Assembly (NCBI RefSeq): GCF_026626635.1
Contig: NZ_JAPNKA010000001.1
Location: forward strand, 11,144,501 to 11,208,500
Length of the DNA stretch: 64,000 nt
Source of the DNA: Archangium lansingense
GTDB taxonomy: Bacteria > Myxococcota > Myxococcia > Myxococcales > Myxococcaceae
Direction: 5' to 3'
Shown: positions 1 through 9,943 of the stretch, piece by piece
How the letters are laid out: the number at the start of each line of letters is the position of its first letter
How positions within the stretch are numbered: position 1 is the first letter of the stretch
Notes under the pieces: model-generated
Databases searched by the model: none
Seen by the model: only the letters and a program-made list of their open reading frames with translations
What the model was told of the DNA's origin: nothing
Translations under genes and position numbers: made by a program

Positions 1-101
1 CCTGCTCCCTTCTCGTACGCCAAGACACGCCTCCTGCCTCCACACCTCAAGCAAGCTCGAGAGACCTCCTCGCTCACGGCGCAGGGCGAGCACCGGGTGG
101 C

Positions 102-137
102 GGGTGTGTGGAAGAGTCGCGGCTCCTCCACACACCC
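102..137. terminator. Hairpin downstream of the large surface protein gene
   Basis: Two perfect 11-base arms (GGGTGTGTGGA and TCCACACACCC) enclose a loop whose inner GAG/CTC bases can pair further. The hairpin sits 10 bases past the stop of the minus-strand gene, where a terminator is expected. There is no T-tract on either strand, so intrinsic termination is only possible, not shown. Confidence 0.35.
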
Positions 138-146
138 GTTGTCGCA

Positions 147-3100
147 TTACTGCCTGCTACCCGCCATTCCGCGGCGCCGGGAGACCGCCTTGCCCAGGAT
201 TCCGAGCAGTCCGAGCAGCCACAGCGTTGGAGACCCCTTCGAGGTCGAGCAGCCCAACCCTCCGCCTTCAGCGCGGATGTCCCGGCCCAGGTAGACGCTC
301 CAGCTGAAGCTCGTCTCCGTTCGGTTGCCAGCGATGTCCACTGCGTAGACGTTGAGCGTATGGGGCCCTTCCTCGAGGTCGGAGACCGACAACTGCGGGC
401 CGCAATCCGTGGGCTCGCCCTGGACATCCAGCTTGCACTTGAAGGTCACCCCCTCTTCATTCGAGGTGAGGTTGAACGTGGCGGAGCGGCTGGCCGAGTT
501 CTTGTCAGGCCCTTGGATCGTCACGCCGGGGGGCTCATTGTCCATGACGAAGTTGATCTGCCCCGACAGCTCGCCCGTATTTCCAGCTCTGTCCGTGACC
601 TTGAGCCTGACGAAATGGGGGCCATCCTTCGGCTTGCGCTCGGCCGGAATGACGAGCTGCCAGTCCCCATTCGCGTTGTCCGCGGCCACCGCCGTTCCGA
701 CGGGCGTCAGGACATCATCGTCCAGGTAGGCGGAGATGGTGCTGAAGCCTTCTCCGGCCGCCGTTCCCTTCAAGGTCAGGTCCTTGTAGCGCCCTCCCTC
801 CGTGGGCAACTCGACGCCGGGCGTCGCCGGGTCCTGGCGATCGACCGTCCAGGAGAGTTGCACGGGCGTGACCTCTGGGATGCCGGCCTTGTCGATAGCC
901 CTTATCTTGAGGGTGTAGGGCTTGTCTCCTCCCTCCCTGGGAAAGTTGACCACCACGAAGTTGTTTTCCGTCGTGAACGTCTCACCATTGAGCTCGCAAT
1001 CGAAGCGGTCCACTCCCTTGGGCTCGTTCGGCGTGACGAAATTCACCTGGACATAGTCAGTGGATATCCAGCTGTTGAGCTGGGTGGTGATGAGGGTGAT
1101 GGGGGCCTGCTGATCCACGAACCACTTGTACTCGACTCGTGAGCTCTCTGGCGTTTCGATGCCCAGGTCCCTCGAGTAGGCCTTCACGGTGAAGACGTGA
1201 TCGCCTTCCGCGAGAGCTGGATAGGTCTTGATACAGATGGGCCGCTCTGGCGTGGCGGGGGCCGGATTGGTGATGAGCTCGGCGTCTGGGCAACAGGGCT
1301 CCTCCCACTCCTGGCCCTCCCGCTTGCACCCGATCTTCATGTTGTCCTTGTCGGCCTGGAGCACGAACGTCACCTCATCCAGGCTCGTGCCGCCGCCGGT
1401 GGCAACGGGGAGGCGGTCCTTGCCCAGGAGCCCGGTGTCCCAATTCAAGATCTTGCCGAGGGGTTGGTTGTCATCCACCCGCCAGGTGTAGGTAGGGGCC
1501 GCTGCATTGTCAGTCTCGTTTCCGGCCAGGTCCGTTGCCCAGACCTGAAGCGTGTACTCACCCGACCGGGTCACCGCACCGAAGAACGGATTGGAACAAT
1601 TCGGGAACGCGGTCGTCGGCCCATCCTTCTCCTTGAGCGAGCAGCGGTAGGACGACAACGGCTTCACGGCCTCCGAAGGTTGGAAGCCAAAGACATAGTC
1701 CTTGGAGGCGGTCAGGCCGTCCGGGGTCTTGGTGAAGGTGATGGTCGGAGGAATGAGATCCAGCTCGAAGTAGAACGTTGCCGGATCACTCTTGTGGCCG
1801 GCCGCATCCTCCACCCTGGCCTCCAGCGCGTACTTGCCACTCACCAACCCGGGCCAGGCGCTACTCCAGGTTCCGGACGTGAGGGTCAATGTGGTTGGAA
1901 CCTCACTCACCGCCGGGTTCTGCGGGATCAGATTCAGGTGCAGTTTGGCACCCACTGCAGTGCCACTGATACTGAGCGTGCCATTCGGCGCCGGTGTGTC
2001 CGAGACCGCGCTCAGCAAGGGGCGGCCAATGAGCATGCCGCTGACAGCGGGTGTCGTCGTCGCCCCCACCACGATGGAGACGAACCCCGGCTTGTCTGGC
2101 CTGTTCGCATCCACGAAGAAACAGGAGGTGGCCGCCTCGCTCTCATTCCCTGCTTCGTCCTTCACCTTCACAGTCAGTTCATAGGCGCGGTCATCCAATG
2201 ACGAGCTGGTGGGCGAGACGCTCCAGCTTCCCGGGCCCGACTGGCCATTCACCACCGTCGACGGGATGCTGACGACGGGATTCAGGGTCACGCTCACCGT
2301 GCCTCTGGCTTCAGCCATTCCCTGGATCAACGGTTGGTTGACCTTGACGTAGTTGGTAGGAGTTACGGTGCAGTTGGCGTACGGCGTCACTCCTGCCACC
2401 GTGATGCTGGTGGGGGGTTGGGGATTCTGCGTGTCCAGCTTGAACCCCAGCGTGGTCGCCGCGCTCACGTTGTGCGCCGCATCCTCCGCCTTCACCTCCA
2501 GCGTGAACGTGGCACCCGCGACATCCAGCGTCTGCGCGAAGTCTACCTGCCATGCTCCACCGTTGGCGGTGACCGTCGTGGCCGAGACCTCCACGCCGGC
2601 CGAGTCGAGCTGGCGCACCGTGACGCGACTCCCCGATTCCGCGGTGCCGCGGATGGCGAGTTGCCTCGTGGAAGGATCCAGGTCGGGCTTGCCGATGAGC
2701 ATGCCAGGGCTCGCATCTCTTCCTGGGGTGATTCCCAGTTTGCCGAACACGGGGGGGGCGGGTTTCTCCGCATCCACGGTGAAGGTCGGGGATGGGAGAT
2801 CATTGGACTTCTCGTTGCCGGCCGCATCGATTGCCTTCATCGTCACGGTGTAGGTGGCATTGTGCGTCAGATCGACCGGCGGAGCGGCCTTCCAGCGTCC
2901 CGCGACCGAGATCGTCTGGAGGGTCTGAGGGGCTTCCGGGCTCCCGCCCGTCCTGGTCAGCGTCAGCTCCACCCGGTTTCCGCTATCCGCCGAGCCTTCC
3001 AGGACCGGACGGAGCGAATTGACGGGCACGGCTCCTCCTGGCGTCTCCCCTCCCACTGTCAGCAGCGCGGGGGCTGCCGGTAGCTGGGTGTCCAGACGGA

Positions 3101-5138
3101 AGGTCAGCGTGGTCGCCGGTCCTGGGCTCGCGTTGTTCGCCCTATCCACCGCCGTCACCGTGAGTGTGGCATTGACGGTCTCCACGATGGCGGTTTGGGC
3201 GATGCTCACCCTCCACTTGCCCAAGCCATCCGCGGTGCCCGACACCGAATCGGAGAAGGCATTCGGACCGGTTTGCTGCACCGTGACGGTGCTTCCCGGC
3301 TCCGACCTTCCGCTGATGTAGAGCTTGTCGGTGCCGGTCTCCAGGTCAGGCTTGCCGATGAGCATGTTGGCCTCGGCCGCCCGCGCGGCGAGCAGATCCA
3401 CCAGGGGCTGCGCCGGGATGGTCCCATCCACCGTGAAGGTCTGGGGCTGGCTCTTCGGACTCTGGACCCCCTGATAGGCGAAGGCCGCCGCGATGGAGTA
3501 CTGACCATCCACGAGGTTCTGCGGCATCTTGAAGGAGAAACGTCCGGTGGCGTCGGCGTACGTGCGCCCTACCTCCAAGTGGCCCTGGTAGATGACCACC
3601 TGACGGCCCGCGTATGCGGTGTTCGAGAGCCCTCCCTGGATGGTGGGCCTTCGCTGGTTGGTGTACGCGGCCATCGCGTCCAACGTCGGTGCCAACAGCG
3701 TGGGAAACGGACCCGGGAGCGAGGAGATGAAACCGGCTCCGCCCGCCGAGCCGTTCGGCACTCCACCAATGGCGCCTGACGTTGTCGCGATGGCGTTGGA
3801 GCACTTCTCCACCGACGACACCACGGTCGTGCCCACCTGGTAGAGCACTCGGCCTCCACCGCCACCTCCTCCCGCGCCCGGTATTGGATTGGCGTTGGAG
3901 TCCGCAGTTCCTCCAGCTCCTCCCCTGGCCGAAATGACGGTTTCATTGTTACAGTTGAGTGCATCCCTCAGTCTCACGACGATGGTGCCTCCCGCCCCGC
4001 CACCACCACCACCATCGGCTCTGGTGCTTGGAAGAACCCTGGTGCCGCCGCTATCGCCCTTATTGCCAGAGGCGCTGATGGCGTTTTCGTCGTCCACGGT
4101 CAAAGTCAGTGCCCGGATGAAGACGATGCCGCCTCCTTTTCCTCCATCCGACTGACTCAAGTCGAGGCGTGGTCCATGGCCACTTCCTCCACCGCCTCCA
4201 AAGGTGAGGCGATCGACCAGGGAGTAGACCAGCGGCACTCCCCCCATTCCACCCGTCGTGCTCGCAGGCCCTCCTCTACCACCATTCGCAGCGTTTCCGC
4301 CGCCGCCTCCTCCTCCTGAAACGGAGCAGATCCCTCCACCTCCTCCGTTCGCGAAGTTGCCGCGACCCGCTCCTTCATTGCTACCCAGGTCACCAGTGCC
4401 TTCTGCGGTGTAGCGCGTGCTATCCACACCCTCGCCCTTCTGGGCATAGGCTGGGGAAGGGCCGGAATTGTTCGTACAACCAGAGGTGTCGTCCAAGTCC
4501 GGCTTGTACGCTCCCCCGCGGAACCCCTGTCCATCGGCATTGATGGTGCCGGCGTTGCTGTCCGTGCCGGTGACGGTGACGTTTCCATCGGCCAGGAAGG
4601 CGAGGACGCCACCCGTTTTTCCATCCCAAGGCCTGGCCGTGATGGCCTTGTTGTTGCCCACCGAGACATCGTTGTATTCGGGAACCCGGATGACCTGGGT
4701 GACGTACACCGGGTACCCATGGACGAGTGGAGCCGTGAGGGTCAGCTTGCTGCTATCGGTGGGCGCCTTGAGTCGAGCGAACTCCCACTTCCCGACACCG
4801 TAGGCCTCGAGATCGACCATCGTGGTCAGGCCGGTCGGGATGGTGGGCACGGCGCCGGTCGTCTGCAGGACCATCACCAGATCGCCTGCCTGGAAGGCGT
4901 TGGCGTTCGTATCCCGTCCACTTACCGAGCCAGGCCTCACGCTGTCGATGGAGATCTCCAGGTCTCCCGGCGCCAACGGTGTCGTGACCCGGGCGTAGGC
5001 GTTGACGATCGAGGAAGTGCCCGCGTTGAAGTCGCTATCCCGACTCGTTCCCAGACCGAAGGTGTCCGGCTCCGCTACGGCCACGCCGGTGGTGAGGAGC
5101 GCCAGGAGCAACAGTGCTCGCGTATACGCGTGTCTCAT
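147..5138 (-). CDS. Large Ig-like repeat surface protein with MYXO-CTERM-like tail
   Basis: A 1663-residue secreted protein. The ATG at 5138 is chosen over upstream starts because GGAG lies about 10 bases ahead and a signal peptide (MRHAYTRALLLLALLTTGVAVA) follows at once. Roughly residues 150-460 are extremely glycine-rich. Then come many bacterial Ig-like repeats with recurring patterns such as GSTVTV, KAxDAAGN and FxVDxxxP. The C-terminus has GLGCSTSK, a hydrophobic stretch (LWLLGLLGILGKA) and SRRRG, like the MYXO-CTERM sorting signal, so surface anchoring is likely. The architecture resembles proteins annotated as AgmC (adventurous gliding) in myxobacteria, but I cannot confirm orthology. 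It lies on the same strand as the downstream-numbered lipoprotein gene, about 310 bases apart. Confidence 0.85.
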   Translation of the reverse strand: MRHAYTRALLLLALLTTGVAVAEPDTFGLGTSRDSDFNAGTSSIVNAYARVTTPLAPGDLEISIDSVRPGSVSGRDTNANAFQAGDLVMVLQTTGAVPTIPTGLTTMVDLEAYGVGKWEFARLKAPTDSSKLTLTAPLVHGYPVYVTQVIRVPEYNDVSVGNNKAITARPWDGKTGGVLAFLADGNVTVTGTDSNAGTINADGQGFRGGAYKPDLDDTSGCTNNSGPSPAYAQKGEGVDSTRYTAEGTGDLGSNEGAGRGNFANGGGGGICSVSGGGGGGGNAANGGRGGPASTTGGMGGVPLVYSLVDRLTFGGGGGSGHGPRLDLSQSDGGKGGGIVFIRALTLTVDDENAISASGNKGDSGGTRVLPSTRADGGGGGGAGGTIVVRLRDALNCNNETVISARGGAGGTADSNANPIPGAGGGGGGGRVLYQVGTTVVSSVEKCSNAIATTSGAIGGVPNGSAGGAGFISSLPGPFPTLLAPTLDAMAAYTNQRRPTIQGGLSNTAYAGRQVVIYQGHLEVGRTYADATGRFSFKMPQNLVDGQYSIAAAFAYQGVQSPKSQPQTFTVDGTIPAQPLVDLLAARAAEANMLIGKPDLETGTDKLYISGRSEPGSTVTVQQTGPNAFSDSVSGTADGLGKWRVSIAQTAIVETVNATLTVTAVDRANNASPGPATTLTFRLDTQLPAAPALLTVGGETPGGAVPVNSLRPVLEGSADSGNRVELTLTRTGGSPEAPQTLQTISVAGRWKAAPPVDLTHNATYTVTMKAIDAAGNEKSNDLPSPTFTVDAEKPAPPVFGKLGITPGRDASPGMLIGKPDLDPSTRQLAIRGTAESGSRVTVRQLDSAGVEVSATTVTANGGAWQVDFAQTLDVAGATFTLEVKAEDAAHNVSAATTLGFKLDTQNPQPPTSITVAGVTPYANCTVTPTNYVKVNQPLIQGMAEARGTVSVTLNPVVSIPSTVVNGQSGPGSWSVSPTSSSLDDRAYELTVKVKDEAGNESEAATSCFFVDANRPDKPGFVSIVVGATTTPAVSGMLIGRPLLSAVSDTPAPNGTLSISGTAVGAKLHLNLIPQNPAVSEVPTTLTLTSGTWSSAWPGLVSGKYALEARVEDAAGHKSDPATFYFELDLIPPTITFTKTPDGLTASKDYVFGFQPSEAVKPLSSYRCSLKEKDGPTTAFPNCSNPFFGAVTRSGEYTLQVWATDLAGNETDNAAAPTYTWRVDDNQPLGKILNWDTGLLGKDRLPVATGGGTSLDEVTFVLQADKDNMKIGCKREGQEWEEPCCPDAELITNPAPATPERPICIKTYPALAEGDHVFTVKAYSRDLGIETPESSRVEYKWFVDQQAPITLITTQLNSWISTDYVQVNFVTPNEPKGVDRFDCELNGETFTTENNFVVVNFPREGGDKPYTLKIRAIDKAGIPEVTPVQLSWTVDRQDPATPGVELPTEGGRYKDLTLKGTAAGEGFSTISAYLDDDVLTPVGTAVAADNANGDWQLVIPAERKPKDGPHFVRLKVTDRAGNTGELSGQINFVMDNEPPGVTIQGPDKNSASRSATFNLTSNEEGVTFKCKLDVQGEPTDCGPQLSVSDLEEGPHTLNVYAVDIAGNRTETSFSWSVYLGRDIRAEGGGLGCSTSKGSPTLWLLGLLGILGKAVSRRRGMAGSRQ

Positions 5139-5393
5139 GAATTCGTGTCTCCAGCGCCCCATGTCCGGTTGAAGTGGAACTCCACGTGTCGCTCCTCGCT
5201 CAGCCGCATGACATGTCCTCGGCCTTCGTGGCCCCCCCAGGGGCAAAGTCAGGGATCGAAGGCTACCCCAAGCGCGTCCCCGGTTCACGGGGATGCGCTG
5301 GCTCGGCCGCCAACCACGGCATCCGGTGTCGTAGCTGGGTGGGCGTCAGGGCGCGGCTGTGGGCGGGCACGCCGACTCAGGGGCCTGCCCACG

Positions 5394-5417
5394 GGAGGCC
5401 CGGGTGGGCGGGCCTCC
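5394..5417. terminator. Hairpin in the 5139-5452 intergenic stretch
   Basis: GGAGGCCCG and CGGGCCTCC form a perfect 9-base stem with a 6-base loop, 35 bases past the stop of the minus-strand lipoprotein gene. It has no T-tract. The rest of this 314-base gap should hold the promoter of the large surface protein gene, but I see no convincing -35/-10 pair. Confidence 0.35.
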
Positions 5418-5452
5418 TGGGATGGGGATGGATTGCAGCCCCTGAAGGCCTG

Positions 5453-7591
5453 TCAGGGGCAGTTCGTGATCGGCATCGCGACATTGCCGGTGTTGCGCGC
5501 ATCGTGCTGGTACTTGGGCCAGGGGGCATTCTTCTCCAGGCCCGGGCTATCCACGACGAGCGCATACAGCCGACCGTCCAGGCCGGGTACGTACAGTACG
5601 CCCTTGGGCTGAGCAGCGGGGGTTCCATCCGCCTGGCGTGCGCAGTCCAGAGACGGCGAGGCTTGCGCGCGTCCGACGCTGTCGCTGAGCTTCCAACGCA
5701 GCGTCAGGTCATTCGCGCTCCAGACGGATACCTCGCCAATAGCAGCGGCGGGCCCTGTCGCGGAGGCGGTATAGAGAACACCGGAAGCCCCCAGGACCGG
5801 AGACCCAGGAAAGCTACCCGCATTCGGAACGCTGGCGCGGGGGGCCGTGGAGAACAGGTCGATCGCCGTCAGTGGCGCTGAGCCCGTCGAGTCCTCGTGG
5901 CCGAAGAACACGACATTGCCCGCTCCGATGGCTAGGTTCCTCACAGGCGCCACTCCCTCGAAGGAGGCCGGGTAGCGCCAGGCCGCGCTTCGCCCCTCCG
6001 TTGCGTCGTGGGCCTCGACTCCACCCTGCTTCGGCGAGGTCAAGCCTGCGGCAACCAGCGTCAGGGTGCCCCGGTTGCTCTCCACGAGGGCCATGCCCGT
6101 CACCGGAGCCCGCGGATTCGGCGTGTTGTATCCCTGCTTGGTGGTGACTCCTCCACCGCTCCCGAAGCTGAAGGCATCGATGAACATGTCGAACGGTGGC
6201 GCGTCCGGCGACGGGTCCAACGTCGGGGCGAAAGTGCTGAAGTAGTAATCGGCTCCCTTCGTGATCACGCTCGCCCCGACCAGGGCGGTTTGACCGCCCA
6301 GGGAGGAGCACGAGCCGGGGAAATCAGGCTGGAACCTGGGCGACGTGAACTGCCGAGTGATGGCAATCCCGGTTTCAGCCGATGGAAAACCTGGACCGGG
6401 TGACGCGCTCGTGATCGCCACGCCTGAGACGACAGGTTCCCAGCCGAGGTTCCGGCCTTCCTCCGGGCACTGCGCTGTCGGATTGCCGTTGTTGCCATCC
6501 AGGCTGAACAAGACGCCCCCGGAGACAGCGGGAGCGGCTCCCACGTAGACGCGATCGGTTCCATCCGAGGTTCGTCCCACGGCCGGGCTACCGCTCACCG
6601 GACCGAGTGGGTTCTGCCATTTCAGGGTTCCCTCGGGGTTGAGGGCGAAGACCTTGCCGTTGGTGTCGCTGGTGCCGAAGTAGATGGTCCCCTTGTCGCC
6701 AATGGCGGGGGTAGACAGGATGGGCCCGGTCGCCCCATCGAACACCCACTTCCAGCGCGTCACGGGGATGGTGCCGCTGGCCGAGCGCTCGTTGCCGACC
6801 TTGTCCTTCGCCGTCACCTCGAGCTGGAAGTCGCCGCGGAAGGCCTCGAGCCCCGGGCGCCACAGGGGCACGTCCACCGTGCCGCAGTAGGCCTTGGTGC
6901 ACGATGTCGTCACCTGATTCACCGTGAGGTCCGTCACGTTCGTACCTCCGGCGTGCCCCTTCACCACCACCCGGAGGTCCGCTGGATCAAAGCCCGCTGG
7001 ATCCTCCTCCACCTCCACCCGGGCCGTCACGGTCTGGTCGCGAGCCCACGCCTTGTCCGCCTGCGGGTCCGCATAGCTGAAGCCGTCCTTGGGTGCCGCA
7101 GGCTGCGCCTCGGGCACCTGCAGCGCCAGCACCGGCGCGGTGCGATCCACCTTCACCTGCAGGGTGTCCCTCGGTCCCCAGGACTCGGGATGGGCCACCT
7201 CGAGGGTGTACGTCCCTTCCCCCGGAGGGGGCGTCCACTCGGCGCTGTACGTCCCTTCCGCCGTGCTCTGGAGCGTGATGCTCGTGGGCGTCCCATTGGG
7301 AGGAGTCACATTGAGGTTCAGTTGCGCTGGGTAGACAGGACGCGAACCTGGGTCGAGCGTCAGCCGGCCCTCTACTCGCAACGGACCTCCGCCCACGAAG
7401 TTGTTCTGTTGGAGTGGCGGCGACAGCGTGATGCTCAGCGCTGAGTACCGGTTGGAAAAGCACATATTCACGTTTTTGTCGCAGAATTGTGCCTGAGGGC
7501 ACTCTGCGTCCTGCTCGCAGCTGCCCGGAGCCTTGCACCCCTCGAGCGCCCCCAACACCAGCAGCGCTCCAAGGACCTTGCGCAGTATCAC
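5453..7591 (-). CDS. Surface lipoprotein with Ig-like and PQQ-type beta-propeller domains
   Basis: 712 residues from a GTG at 7591 with GGAGGT five bases upstream. That start gives MILRKVLGALLVLGALEGC, a clean lipoprotein signal with the lipid cysteine in LEGC. A small disulfide-rich motif follows (CEQDAECPQAQFCDKN), then Ig-like segments (about 60-270). The C-terminal half has PQQ-like propeller blades (WKWVFDGATGPILSTPAIG, GTIYFGTSDTNGKVFAL, LYVPGLDGRLYALVVD). Such proteins usually act as extracytoplasmic binding or scaffold modules; no catalytic site is seen. It lies upstream of the large Ig-repeat gene on the same strand and is divergent from the next gene over a 134-base gap, suggesting a joint cell-surface role. 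Confidence 0.8.
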   Translation of the reverse strand: MILRKVLGALLVLGALEGCKAPGSCEQDAECPQAQFCDKNVNMCFSNRYSALSITLSPPLQQNNFVGGGPLRVEGRLTLDPGSRPVYPAQLNLNVTPPNGTPTSITLQSTAEGTYSAEWTPPPGEGTYTLEVAHPESWGPRDTLQVKVDRTAPVLALQVPEAQPAAPKDGFSYADPQADKAWARDQTVTARVEVEEDPAGFDPADLRVVVKGHAGGTNVTDLTVNQVTTSCTKAYCGTVDVPLWRPGLEAFRGDFQLEVTAKDKVGNERSASGTIPVTRWKWVFDGATGPILSTPAIGDKGTIYFGTSDTNGKVFALNPEGTLKWQNPLGPVSGSPAVGRTSDGTDRVYVGAAPAVSGGVLFSLDGNNGNPTAQCPEEGRNLGWEPVVSGVAITSASPGPGFPSAETGIAITRQFTSPRFQPDFPGSCSSLGGQTALVGASVITKGADYYFSTFAPTLDPSPDAPPFDMFIDAFSFGSGGGVTTKQGYNTPNPRAPVTGMALVESNRGTLTLVAAGLTSPKQGGVEAHDATEGRSAAWRYPASFEGVAPVRNLAIGAGNVVFFGHEDSTGSAPLTAIDLFSTAPRASVPNAGSFPGSPVLGASGVLYTASATGPAAAIGEVSVWSANDLTLRWKLSDSVGRAQASPSLDCARQADGTPAAQPKGVLYVPGLDGRLYALVVDSPGLEKNAPWPKYQHDARNTGNVAMPITNCP

Positions 7592-7725
7592 GGTGACCTC
7601 CAAACCCTTTGACGAACCAGACAGAAGCGGGGATAGCATGGTACGGGCCATCCACGTAGCCACCATTCGTCAATCCGGTCTTCACACCGGCTTCAATCCC
7701 GCCCTACGCCCTCGAGGTTCCGTCC

Positions 7726-9201
7726 GTGAACCGCTCCTTCCATCCGCGGTCCCCCCTCCTGCTAGCAATCGCCCTCTTGTTCGCCCCCCTGGCTTTGGGC
7801 CAGCCACAGCGCGTGGTGCTTCATCCCTGTATCATCAAGGGCGTCGAGGCCTCGAAGCGCGCGGTGCTCCAGACGGCGTGTTTCGCGGAGATCAACCGCA
7901 ATGCCGTGGGGGTGGTGCCCGCGAACGAGGTGGTCAAACAATTCAAGGTCGATGCAAACAGGTCCCAATGCAGGTCCGATACGGGCAGCCCGGCCTGCCT
8001 TGGCCGCGTCGCCACCGCCACCAAGGCCCAGCGAGCCGTCCTCATCACGCTTGACCTGAACGAGACTGGGGTGACGGCGATTAGTGGGCGCGTCTTTGAC
8101 TCTCAAGGCAATGAGCTGGGCAAGGAGAGTCTGGCCGCCAGTCAGATTCCAGGACCCTCCAAATTCAAACCAGACAGGGCAGGCTGGATCAGCATTGCGC
8201 TCGCGCAGTTGTTCACGTCCCCCAACATCAGCAAGCACCTCCCCGGCTTTCTCGACGTGAAGCGTTACTCGGGGGTGCCCATCCTGACGCCCGAGCAGAA
8301 CGCGGGGGTGATGGTCGACGAGAAGGTACCGGTACAGGCCCGATTGCAAGTGATCCAAGGGTTGTGGCCCCTCTATCCAGAGCGGCTGGACCTCACGGTG
8401 ACGCCGAGCGGAGCGCTGCCCAACCAGGTGATGGAGGAAGGCGTTTACAGCACCGAATGGACTCCATCCGAGGTAGGCGAATACATCATCCAGGCGTCCC
8501 ATGCTGGGGTGGGGAAGCCTACGCAGGTGACGGTGACGGTGATTCAATGCACTTCCGGGCTGAGCATCCTGACGCCCAGTCAGGACCAGGTGGTGATGCT
8601 TGGCCAGGAGGTGTCGGTGCGGGCCGAACTGGCGATGAACAAATTGCCCCTGTGCGAGAAGTTCCAGCCTCCCCAGGAACTGGGCCTCTCGGTGGCAAGG
8701 AGTGGTGGTGATGCGCGGACGGAGAAGCTGAACCGTCAGCAAGACGGCGTCTACAGCTTCTCGTGGAAGCCGGACGCCGATGGTGAGTACTTCCTCCAGG
8801 CGGATGGGGCCAGACAGCGGAGCACGCCGGTGCGCGTGCTGGTGATGAGGGAGGGCGGGGGAGATGATGATAAGAAGCCCAAGAAGGTCGTCGTTCCCTG
8901 GATCGTCGCAGGGGTGAGCGCTGCCACGGCGGGCGTCTTTGGGGTGTTGTCTTTGGACGCCTACAACAAACTCGACAACGAGTACAAGGACGGCGCTGCC
9001 CCCACTCCCGATCGCAGGGATGAGATCGTTGCTCTCCGCAACAACTACCAGACCTACCTCGTGGTAGCTGGCGTGAGCGCGGGCGTGGGAGTTGGCGCCG
9101 CTGTCGTCGGCTTGATTCTGGGGAAACGCGAGGAGCCGCCCAAGACTGCCTCGCTCAGTGTGGGGCCCGGGGGGGTGAGCCTCCGCGTGCTGCTTCCGTA
9201 G
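7726..9201 (+). CDS. Exported protein with two Ig-like segments and two C-terminal TM helices
   Basis: 491 residues from a GTG. It has a signal peptide (MNRSFHPRSPLLLAIALLFAPLALG). Residues about 26-175 form an unrecognised domain with several cysteines. Two related segments follow (each with ILTP, a valine-rich strand, then VYSTEWTP or VYSFSWKP and GEYxxQA), so an Ig-like module was duplicated within the gene. The segment VYSTEWTPSEVGEY resembles TYSAEWTPPPGEGTY in the divergent lipoprotein, which links the genes. A basic linker (DDDKKPKK) leads to two membrane helices (about 390-412 and 438-465). A strong terminator follows 24 bases after the stop. Function unknown. Confidence 0.75.
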   Translation: MNRSFHPRSPLLLAIALLFAPLALGQPQRVVLHPCIIKGVEASKRAVLQTACFAEINRNAVGVVPANEVVKQFKVDANRSQCRSDTGSPACLGRVATATKAQRAVLITLDLNETGVTAISGRVFDSQGNELGKESLAASQIPGPSKFKPDRAGWISIALAQLFTSPNISKHLPGFLDVKRYSGVPILTPEQNAGVMVDEKVPVQARLQVIQGLWPLYPERLDLTVTPSGALPNQVMEEGVYSTEWTPSEVGEYIIQASHAGVGKPTQVTVTVIQCTSGLSILTPSQDQVVMLGQEVSVRAELAMNKLPLCEKFQPPQELGLSVARSGGDARTEKLNRQQDGVYSFSWKPDADGEYFLQADGARQRSTPVRVLVMREGGGDDDKKPKKVVVPWIVAGVSAATAGVFGVLSLDAYNKLDNEYKDGAAPTPDRRDEIVALRNNYQTYLVVAGVSAGVGVGAAVVGLILGKREEPPKTASLSVGPGGVSLRVLLP

Positions 9202-9225
9202 CCAGCGGGCCCACTCCCTGATGTG

Positions 9226-9263
9226 AAAAAGGGGCGAGGCTGTGTGCCTCGCCCCTTTCTTTC
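9226..9263. terminator. Bidirectional intrinsic terminator
   Basis: A 10-base GC-rich stem (GGGGCGAGGC ... CCTCGCCCC) is flanked by AAAAA on the left and TTTCTTTCT on the right. It therefore has a T-tract on both strands and can terminate the plus-strand exported-protein gene and the minus-strand htpG remnant 17 bases away. Confidence 0.85.
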
Positions 9264-9279
9264 TACGCGCCCCCGCCGC

Positions 9280-9549
9280 TCAGTTGGGCCGGACGGGCGT
9301 CTCGGGGCCGGCGGCCACCGCGGCTCCCGCAGAGGGCTCCGCCTCCGACGTGGGCGTCTCGGGGCCAGCGGCCACCGCGCCCGCGGGCGTGTGCTTCGGC
9401 TGCCCCGCGAGCTGCGTCATCAGCGCCGTCATCCGCCGCGCGAAGCGGTTCGGATCCTCCACGCTGCTGCCCTCGGTGAGCAGCGCCTGGTCGTAGAGCA
9501 TCTCCACCCACTCCGTCACCTGCGCGGAGGTCGGCTCCTTCTCCTGCAT
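9280..9549 (-). pseudogene. htpG: 3' remnant of htpG (HSP90 C-terminus)
   Basis: Only the last part of an HSP90 chaperone remains. The reading frame gives EWVEMLYDQALLTEGSSVED followed by PNRFARRMTALMTQLA, which matches the end of HtpG C-terminal domains, then a low-complexity Ala/Gly/Pro tail and a stop at 9280. The ATPase and middle domains are absent. At about 9549 the sequence switches to an IS91-type transposase in another frame. An in-frame ATG exists at 9549, so a peptide of about 89 residues could be made, but it would lack all HSP90 activity. The intrinsic terminator just downstream is probably the original htpG terminator. Confidence 0.75.
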
Positions 9550-9832
9550 TGCAGGACGGGCACACCCCTCGTCCCTTGCACGAGAAGGCGACGAGAAGTT
9601 CGTCCTTACAACTCTCGCAGCGCACCCGCGCGAAGCCATGCGCCAACACTCCGCACTCCAGGTACCTGGCGAAGTCCCGCTCTACGTACCAGGGCAGGCC
9701 GCGCCCCAGCTCGGTCGCCTCCGCCAGCATCGTGGCGAGGTTGTCCCTCACCGCCGCATACAACACTGTCCCCTCCGGCCGTCTCCGCCGGTACTCCCAC
9801 CCCTGCTTCCCCACCAGCCCCTCCCCAGCCAT
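9545..9832 (-). pseudogene. 5' fragment of IS91-family transposase (zinc-binding domain)
   Basis: The frame starting at the ATG at 9832 encodes about 96 residues typical of the N-terminus of IS91/IS801-type transposases: RRRRPEGTVLYAAVRDNL, then a zinc-ribbon-like segment with CGVLAHGFARVRCESC and LVAFSCKGRGVCPSC. The catalytic HUH/tyrosine part that should follow is missing. After CPSCNA the sequence runs into htpG coding sequence in a different frame. This is therefore a truncated, inactive transposase left by an old insertion followed by deletion or one-ended transposition. Confidence 0.75.
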
Positions 9833-9943
9833 CCCTCGCCAGAGCGCACGTTACCGTCAGCCTCCCAAGGGCCTCCGTGGAGCACCTGGCTGCTCGTGTG
9901 ATTGAGAGTCTGCTGAGGGTGAATCTCTCTGGATGGGCCCGGG

